A DNA stretch of 11,654 nucleotides from Chitinivibrionales bacterium (GTDB taxonomy: Bacteria; Fibrobacterota; Chitinivibrionia; Chitinivibrionales; WJKA01), in assembly GCA_014729375.1 (NCBI GenBank), contig WJKA01000371.1, forward strand, positions 1-11,654, written 5' to 3'. A program made the position numbers and the translations under genes. This document shows positions 6,852-11,654 of this stretch, piece by piece. Numbering within the stretch: position 1 is the stretch's first letter; each line of letters opens with the position of its first letter. Under the pieces are notes generated by a model, which saw only the letters and a program-made list of their open reading frames with translations, made no database searches and was not told where the DNA came from.

Positions 6852-7765
6852 GCCTGAGCGTTTCTCAACGAACCCGTCTGGGAATTTTTCTTGTCGCAGG
6901 CGCCGTGTTTACCGCTATTTTTGCAGTTACGACAATTGGCGTCAAGTTGCGCGAGCGGGAGAAGACATACTATGCAATCTGGGAAGGTGAGTCACTCAGC
7001 GGCCTCGAGCCCGGCGCTGCGGTGAAATTCCACGGGATCCGAATTGGGAAGGTCGAAAAAATATCCTATGACCCCGACAACCTGCAGAAAATCAAAGTAA
7101 CTATGTCGATTCAGCACGACTTTCCCATGAAAGAAGACATGGTCGCGCAACTGTACATGATGGGCATTACCATGCAGCTCTATGTTGACATTCTCGGCGG
7201 TTCGGCCGGTGCCCAGCCATTGCCTCCAAATTCAACTATTACCACCAAACAATCTGCAATGTCCGCCATCACCGGCAAGGCCGAGGTAATAGTTGCAAAA
7301 CTCGAGCAGCTTCTCAATAATATCAATATCGCCACCCATCCGGACAGTATCAGAGCTATCAAGGAAATTATTGACAATGTCGCTGTAATAACCGCCGATG
7401 CCAAAACATTTCTTGACGATGTGCGCCCGAACATAAATCAAATGGCCAATTCGGCACAACGCATATTTACCTCGGTCGACAGTATTGCGCTTGATGTCAA
7501 ACAGGTAACCGGCGAATTGTCGGGTACGATCAAAGGTGGTCAGCTTGCCGAAATTCTGGGTTCCGCCGACTCAACGCTTCGCTCGCTGAAAAACATCTCG
7601 GAAACAATGGACCTTACGCTCAAACAGAGCCGGGAGGATATAATGATTTCGCTCGAAAATCTTCGTGAAGCACTCGAAAATGCCAACGAATTAACAAAAG
7701 TTCTCTCGGAAAACCCATCCCTGCTTCTGCGGGGTGACCAGAAAAGGGAAAGACAAATTCGATGA
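6848..7765 (+). CDS. mlaD: MlaD-type MCE-domain protein
   Basis: Membrane-anchored periplasmic MCE protein. In known systems these form hexameric rings that pass lipids between the permease and the periplasm. The 305 residues comprise a short cytoplasmic N-terminus, one membrane segment (about 11-32), an MCE domain (about 38-118: YYAIWEGESLSGLEPGAAVK, then GIRIGKVEKI, ending LYVDILGG), and a long helical C-terminal region (about 140-290) with coiled-coil-like spacing and repeated asparagines. It ends in ENPSLLLRG, a tail often seen in this family. At 305 residues it is well above E. coli MlaD (about 180), mostly because of the helical region, which could form a tube or needle spanning part of the periplasm; that is inference. 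GGAGAG lies just upstream of the ATG, and the gene overlaps mlaF and the next gene by four bases each. Confidence 0.94.
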   Translation: MSLSVSQRTRLGIFLVAGAVFTAIFAVTTIGVKLREREKTYYAIWEGESLSGLEPGAAVKFHGIRIGKVEKISYDPDNLQKIKVTMSIQHDFPMKEDMVAQLYMMGITMQLYVDILGGSAGAQPLPPNSTITTKQSAMSAITGKAEVIVAKLEQLLNNINIATHPDSIRAIKEIIDNVAVITADAKTFLDDVRPNINQMANSAQRIFTSVDSIALDVKQVTGELSGTIKGGQLAEILGSADSTLRSLKNISETMDLTLKQSREDIMISLENLREALENANELTKVLSENPSLLLRGDQKRERQIR

Positions 7766-8472
7766 AAAATGCGCGCTTCCAATACCGTAACTTGCTGCTC
7801 CTTATCGCAGCAATGCAGCTTGCCTTCTGCGCAGTACCGCCTATTAAAAAGTATTATCTTCTTAATTATCAACCAATCAACAGAACAAAAAGACTTAACG
7901 AGGCCGCTTATCCTTATACCATCCGGCTGAAAGAGCTTGATATAGAAGAAGCTTATGCCCGGCCGCAGATCGTCTATCGTCAAAGCGCATATCAGCTCCG
8001 GTATTATCCATACCGCGTATGGGCAGTCAAACCGACACGCATGGTTACCGATCTTATCCAAAAGCACCTGCTTGCCGAAAATCTGGTCAGCCATGTTGTC
8101 CGCCGGTTTGATGAAGGCAAGGTTCCTGATTACGAACTGAGCGGGGTTATCGAAGCGATCGAGGAGTATGACAGTGAAGAAATCTGGTTTGCTCATCTGG
8201 CGATATGGCTTCGCCTGACCCGTCTCAGCGACGGCCGCATCCTTTACGCCCGGCAGTTCGACAAAAGAAAACGCGTTTTCCAGAACAATCCGGAAAACGT
8301 AATCAAGGAAATGTCGGCAATTATGGAATTCATAATGAACCAGGCAATCCACGATCTCGATGTTGTACTGGCAAAAGAATACGGCATTGCCACGTCACCC
8401 CGTGCCGGAAAACCGGCGACCGGCGATTCTTCTGGTGCAGCGCCGGATACATCCAGTGAAACCAATGAATAA
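7762..8472 (+). CDS. PqiC/ABC_trans_aux-like lipoprotein of the lipid transporter
   Basis: Lipid-anchored auxiliary protein of an MCE transporter. Its 236 residues start with a lipoprotein signal: basic MKNARFQYR, a hydrophobic stretch (11-19), and lipobox LAFC with acylated Cys23. The body has the pattern of the ABC-type transport auxiliary (PqiC/YmbA, DUF330) family: YYLLNY near the N-terminus, RPQIVYR (about 67-73), then YQLRYYPYRVWAVKPTRM (77-94) and a central DYELSGVIEAIEEYD. The family is about 190 residues; this one adds a low-complexity Ser/Ala/Pro/Thr tail (about 212-236). In E. coli PqiC is an outer-membrane lipoprotein. Residue 24 is Ala rather than Asp, so no classical inner-membrane retention signal is seen. 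It overlaps mlaD by four bases (ATGA) and the next gene by eight. Confidence 0.85.
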   Translation: MKNARFQYRNLLLLIAAMQLAFCAVPPIKKYYLLNYQPINRTKRLNEAAYPYTIRLKELDIEEAYARPQIVYRQSAYQLRYYPYRVWAVKPTRMVTDLIQKHLLAENLVSHVVRRFDEGKVPDYELSGVIEAIEEYDSEEIWFAHLAIWLRLTRLSDGRILYARQFDKRKRVFQNNPENVIKEMSAIMEFIMNQAIHDLDVVLAKEYGIATSPRAGKPATGDSSGAAPDTSSETNE

Positions 8473-10264
8473 ACGATTTTTTTTATCCAGACTTCCTGAT
8501 TTGTTATTTGGTGTTGCGCCATTTTACGCCTTTTTCTTTATCGCCATTCCTCTTTCCGCAGCTCCGCCGCCCGACCTTCCCGGTGAAGATATTACTAATG
8601 AATACTCCCGGAATATCATTCCTGAAGACAGCGTTAAAGCAAAAGCACCCGATTACTCACCCGAATCCCCGAACTGGCTTGACAAAGCCTCAAAAACATG
8701 GGATGCACCCGATCTTGCACAACAAATTGCCGCCGACCATAATCCGGTAAATCTCGGAAAAGGCGCTGTTTATATTCCTTATTTTACCAAGCCGAGTCTT
8801 GAGCCGGAAATTGAAATAATCGATAAAAACGGCAAGGTTATGGCATCCGGAAAACCCGGAAAAAAATACAGCCTCCTTCCGGGAACATACTATGTATTAT
8901 TCGGAAGTGGACCGCACAAAACCCGGATGGTGCGAAGCTTTACTATTACTGAAGGGACAATTACCCCGATCGTACCCGACTGGTGCGGGCTGGTTATCGA
9001 TGTTGTCGATCGAAACAATATCCCGTTCCCCGGTGAATACGAACTAGCCCGGATTGATCATTTCGAAACTTACGGAAGAGGATATGGCCGCGAACCCGAT
9101 CTTGGTGAAGAGCTTAAAACATGGATACTCAAACCCGGCATCTATAAAATTTATGGAATCGGCGACAGCTACAACACATTAACCAATTTTGTAACAGTCA
9201 GGCTCCTTCCCGGGGAACTGACTGATTTTATTCTCGTGCAGAACAATCCTGAAGAGATGAAAATTGAAGGTGGCGGTATTGTTTATGCCGAAGCAAGTAA
9301 GAAATTGACCAAAAACTGGAAATACGGCTTCGACGTCGGCGGCAGTATTGATTTCAATGCCGAAAACGATAAAGAGAACGATACGGTGATTACCTCCACC
9401 TCGATTACACTGCTCCTTAATTCCCGCCTTAATTACAAAAAGGATCCTGTGGACTGGATTTCATATATCAATCTCAACGAAGGTGTCGATTTTTCGAAAT
9501 TAATGCTTTCCCGGCTTGACAGCAAAACCGATGAATTGCGGATTTTTTCAATATTTGTCTGGCGGTTCCTTCATTGGCTCGGTCCCTATGCCCGGCTTGA
9601 AGGCAATACCGAAATTTTTCCCGAATATGCCCGCGGCCCCGAAACCGTTGACAAACACTATTTTCTCAAACTGAACCCAGACTCGACCCTGTATGAAATC
9701 GATTCCCTTCCTCCCAACTCATCACTCCTGCAGCCGGCATTCTCGCCGCTCAAGCTTGAAGCAGGGGCAGGCGCAAATTTCAATGCATTCGACACACGCT
9801 ATTTCGACCTTACCGTTCTTACAGGATTCGGATTCACACAGGAGCTTCGCTGGAACGAATCGGAAATTGCCGACACCGTAGCCATCGATACCACCGACAC
9901 CTTGTTTTATCAGACGTACCGCGACATTATCGATAATAATAAGAGTAGAAATATCATACGGAAAGTCAATTACCCGACCCGTCCCGACTATGGTCCTGAA
10001 GCTGCACTTAATTCAACACTCCGGCTGGGCCGTATCGCAACAATCAAAAGTGAATTAGAAGTACTTATCCCGATACGGACAGGAGGGAAATTCAGCTTTA
10101 AGCCATACCTTGACTTCAGAAACACTCTGTCGTGGCGCCTTTTCAGGGCTATTTCACTTGTTTATGACTACCGCTACCAGCTCCAGCAACCAGCAGATAA
10201 CCAGGCACATGTAAACGAATCACGCCATCAGATACTCGTTCAGTATTCGTATTCGAGCAGATAA
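8465..10264 (+). CDS. Secreted beta-rich protein, probable outer-membrane component of the Mla-like operon
   Basis: I do not recognise a named family. The start is the ATG at 8465, overlapping the lipoprotein gene by eight bases, because it begins a clear signal peptide (KR at 3-4, hydrophobic core about 12-30, cleavage probably near SAA at 31-33). The open frame extends to 8360 but adds nonsense residues. The mature part of this 599-residue protein has a Pro/Asp-rich linker (34-95). Two beta-sandwich-like modules follow (about 100-260) with PEGA-like patterns, including LLPGTYYVLFGSG (138-150) and LKPGIYKIYGIGD (222-234). The rest (about 285-599) has alternating hydrophobic/polar strands with aromatic girdles, such as KYGFDVGGSIDFNA and ITLLLNSRLNYK, ending in ILVQYSYSSR. 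This suggests a C-terminal beta-barrel with periplasmic N-terminal modules. The last residue is not aromatic, which is atypical. Operon position suggests an outer-membrane partner of the lipid transporter. Confidence 0.75.
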   Translation: MNKRFFLSRLPDLLFGVAPFYAFFFIAIPLSAAPPPDLPGEDITNEYSRNIIPEDSVKAKAPDYSPESPNWLDKASKTWDAPDLAQQIAADHNPVNLGKGAVYIPYFTKPSLEPEIEIIDKNGKVMASGKPGKKYSLLPGTYYVLFGSGPHKTRMVRSFTITEGTITPIVPDWCGLVIDVVDRNNIPFPGEYELARIDHFETYGRGYGREPDLGEELKTWILKPGIYKIYGIGDSYNTLTNFVTVRLLPGELTDFILVQNNPEEMKIEGGGIVYAEASKKLTKNWKYGFDVGGSIDFNAENDKENDTVITSTSITLLLNSRLNYKKDPVDWISYINLNEGVDFSKLMLSRLDSKTDELRIFSIFVWRFLHWLGPYARLEGNTEIFPEYARGPETVDKHYFLKLNPDSTLYEIDSLPPNSSLLQPAFSPLKLEAGAGANFNAFDTRYFDLTVLTGFGFTQELRWNESEIADTVAIDTTDTLFYQTYRDIIDNNKSRNIIRKVNYPTRPDYGPEAALNSTLRLGRIATIKSELEVLIPIRTGGKFSFKPYLDFRNTLSWRLFRAISLVYDYRYQLQQPADNQAHVNESRHQILVQYSYSSR

Positions 10265-10295
10265 AAAACGCGGGAATGTATATAGAAAATGTTCT

Positions 10296-10332
10296 GGGGC
10301 GGGGTATCCTTTGCCAAAGGAAACCTCGTCCC
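10296..10332. terminator. Long hairpin between convergent genes, probable bidirectional terminator
   Basis: A 17-base left arm (10296-10312) pairs with 10316-10332 across a three-base loop, with one A-A mismatch and two G-T wobbles. It lies 32 bases after the stop of the beta-rich protein and 28 bases beyond the pcrB stop. The plus-strand sequence after it lacks a T-run; the minus-strand continuation contains ATTTTCT and later TTTTTT, so termination is more plausible for the pcrB transcript. Confidence 0.65.
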
Positions 10333-10359
10333 TTACTGCCTCAACATAAAACAACACTC

Positions 10360-11112
10360 CTAAAACTTCTTAACCGCCTCTGCAATTTCCTTCATTCTTT
10401 GAACACCGTCTCTGCGTCGCAACAAATTTCCGGTAACGATAATATCCGCGCCGGCAGAAAGCTTTTCTTCGGCAGTAGCGGCATCTCTGATACCACCACC
10501 GACAATAAGCACCGTGTCGGCATATTTTCTAACCATGGATATCATCTCAGGCGGGACACTGAGCTCTGCACCGCTGCCGGCTTCCAAATATATCATTTTC
10601 ATGCCCATATACTGAGCGGCAAGCGCATGTGCGGCCGCAATCATAGGCTTTTTCCGCGGAAGAGGGCGGGTATTGCTCATAAACTCCACAGAAGAAACGA
10701 TCCCCGATTCGACAAGCATATATCCGGTGGAAATCGGCTCGATATCCATTTTCTTAATTACCGGCGCTGCTTTGACATGCTCACCGATCAAATTGGCCGG
10801 ATTCCGCCCCGATATCAGAACCAGGTAAAGCAGTGCATCTGCATGGCCTGACAGCTGTGTTGCGTCTCCTGGAAATAATATCACCGGAATACGAGTGTTT
10901 TTCTTCAAATTGAGAATAAATTTGTCCAGATTGTTTGTATGAAGAAGGCTGCCGCCAATCAGAAAAGCATCAACCCCGGATTTTGCTGCCTCGGAAGCAA
11001 TATTGCCGGCCTTTTTTATCGAAAAATCATCAGGATCAAGGAGTACCCAGTAGCTTCTCTTTTTCTTTTTGGCTTTTTCGCAGATTTTTTCGTAAACTGT
11101 TTTCTTTTTCAT
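10360..11112 (-). CDS. pcrB: Geranylgeranylglyceryl phosphate synthase family (GGGPS/PcrB)
   Basis: Prenyltransferase that would attach a polyprenyl diphosphate to sn-glycerol-1-phosphate, the first ether-bond step of archaeal-type lipids. Its 250 residues form a TIM barrel with the family motifs LLDPDDF (24-30), IGGSLL (52-57), LFPGDATQL (79-87), LISGRNP (99-105), YMLVESG (131-137), YLEAGSGAE (175-183), GGGIR (205-209) and IIVTGN (224-229), the last ones forming the phosphate site. YLEAGSGA matches group II enzymes (as in Bacteroidetes and some archaea) rather than the YLEYSG form, which suggests, without proof, longer-chain (C20) substrates instead of the heptaprenyl diphosphate used by Bacillus PcrB. 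The N-terminus is unusually Lys-rich. Its ATG overlaps the alaS stop (ATGA, 11112-11109), so translation is probably coupled. The family is secure; chain length is not. Confidence 0.93.
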   Translation of the reverse strand: MKKKTVYEKICEKAKKKKRSYWVLLDPDDFSIKKAGNIASEAAKSGVDAFLIGGSLLHTNNLDKFILNLKKNTRIPVILFPGDATQLSGHADALLYLVLISGRNPANLIGEHVKAAPVIKKMDIEPISTGYMLVESGIVSSVEFMSNTRPLPRKKPMIAAAHALAAQYMGMKMIYLEAGSGAELSVPPEMISMVRKYADTVLIVGGGIRDAATAEEKLSAGADIIVTGNLLRRRDGVQRMKEIAEAVKKF

Positions 11113-11654
11113 GACCCATCGGCTTTCTGAAGAAGCAGGGATGCCGCCTGGAGAGCGTCATCAATTTTGTCCGGCATTTTCCCCCCAGCCTGCGCGCGAA
11201 GTGGCGATCCACCCCCGCCTCCGCCGGCTTCTTTTGCCGCAGACTTTACCAGGTTTCCGCAATGAATCCCGAAATTCGATACGGTTTTTTTTCCAGCACA
11301 CGCGGCAAAAAGCGCTTTCTCCCCGGCCCGTACACCGATGACAAAAGCATAATCTTCAAGCCCCTCATCACGTATCCTGTCGGATATGGCATCGGCAAGA
11401 TTGCCGAATGCTCCTTTATCCATTGCCCCGAGGTTCTTAACGGCCCAGGGAAACGATTTTCCATTTTCCTGCGCATCCTTAATAAGCGCGTCAACGGAAT
11501 CCGATGCACTTTCCTGCTGAAGCCGTGCAATTTCAGCCTGGTGCTGCTTGACATCATCCATAAGTCCACGCACTTTTTCCGGCAGAAGGTCCTCACCGGC
11601 CTTCAGCATGGTCACCAGCGATGAAATTATCTTTTGTTTTTCGCGGAGGGACAA
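11109..11654 (-). CDS. alaS: Alanyl-tRNA synthetase, C-terminal part (5' end cut by window edge)
   Basis: The last 181 residues of alanyl-tRNA synthetase, which charges tRNA-Ala in the cytosol; the full enzyme is about 870 residues. What is seen is a coiled-coil-like helical stretch (about 25-60) leading into the DHHA1/C-Ala domain, which dimerises and helps bind tRNA. The hallmark glycine-rich block is GGGGGGSPLRAQAGGK (144-159), preceded by IHCGNLVKSAAKEAGG. The frame is open to the right edge; the TTG at the very edge is an internal Leu, not a start. The catalytic and editing domains are outside the window. It is upstream of pcrB in the same transcript and overlaps it by four bases. Confidence 0.95.
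   Translation of the reverse strand: MSLREKQKIISSLVTMLKAGEDLLPEKVRGLMDDVKQHQAEIARLQQESASDSVDALIKDAQENGKSFPWAVKNLGAMDKGAFGNLADAISDRIRDEGLEDYAFVIGVRAGEKALFAACAGKKTVSNFGIHCGNLVKSAAKEAGGGGGGSPLRAQAGGKMPDKIDDALQAASLLLQKADGS

Noticed and set aside
7540..8352. 270-codon open frame on the minus strand
   Set aside because: It runs antisense across mlaD and the lipoprotein gene, both firmly supported by motifs and ATGA overlaps. It is explained by codon bias of the sense genes.
8360..8464. Longer N-terminus for the beta-rich secreted protein
   Set aside because: It lies inside the lipoprotein gene and would bury the signal peptide. The ATG at 8465 gives a proper signal sequence.

Overview
The window looks like chromosomal DNA from a Gram-negative (two-membrane) bacterium. 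It encodes a phospholipid-transport ABC system of the Mla/MCE type, a lipoprotein with a clear lipobox, and a secreted beta-rich protein that is probably in the outer membrane. Two enzymes point away from the well-studied proteobacteria. One is an archaeal-type geranylgeranylglyceryl phosphate synthase of the kind known from the Bacteroidetes/FCB group. The other is a diadenylate cyclase with an unusual N-terminus. I infer an FCB-type lineage (Fibrobacterota, Cloacimonadota or a relative), but the sequence alone does not settle this. I see no transposase, integrase, tRNA, rRNA or CRISPR array, and the region reads as densely packed housekeeping DNA.

Left block (1-3739, minus strand): a three-gene run transcribed right to left. 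It contains a PlsB-like glycerolipid acyltransferase, a three-domain diadenylate cyclase (PTS EIIA-like, pyruvate-kinase-C-like, DisA_N/DAC), and glucose-6-phosphate isomerase, which is cut by the window's left edge. The gaps are 11 and 31 bases, and the cyclase's Shine-Dalgarno overlaps the acyltransferase stop codon. The run therefore puts c-di-AMP synthesis beside phospholipid synthesis and central sugar metabolism. In the EIIA-like domain both active-site histidines are glutamine, so it looks like a sensor rather than a phosphocarrier.

Centre (3824-4956): a single minus-strand gene for a small protein with two tandem zinc-finger-like repeats, with its own promoter and a strong intrinsic terminator. 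It is followed by about 630 bases of AT-rich intergenic DNA holding divergent promoters. The rightward promoter is surrounded by ACAAT/ATTGT half-sites that form inverted repeats.

Right block (4957-10264, plus strand): a five-gene operon with overlapping or nearly touching genes. It encodes a STAS-MlaE permease, MlaF ATPase, MlaD (MCE) protein, a PqiC-like auxiliary lipoprotein and a 599-residue secreted beta-rich protein. Together they can be read as a lipid transporter running from the inner membrane across the periplasm, with its own candidate outer-membrane component. No MlaC or MlaA gene lies in the operon.

Far right (10360-11654, minus strand): pcrB (GGGPS) and the 3' end of alaS overlap by four bases (ATGA) and converge on the Mla operon across a long hairpin.
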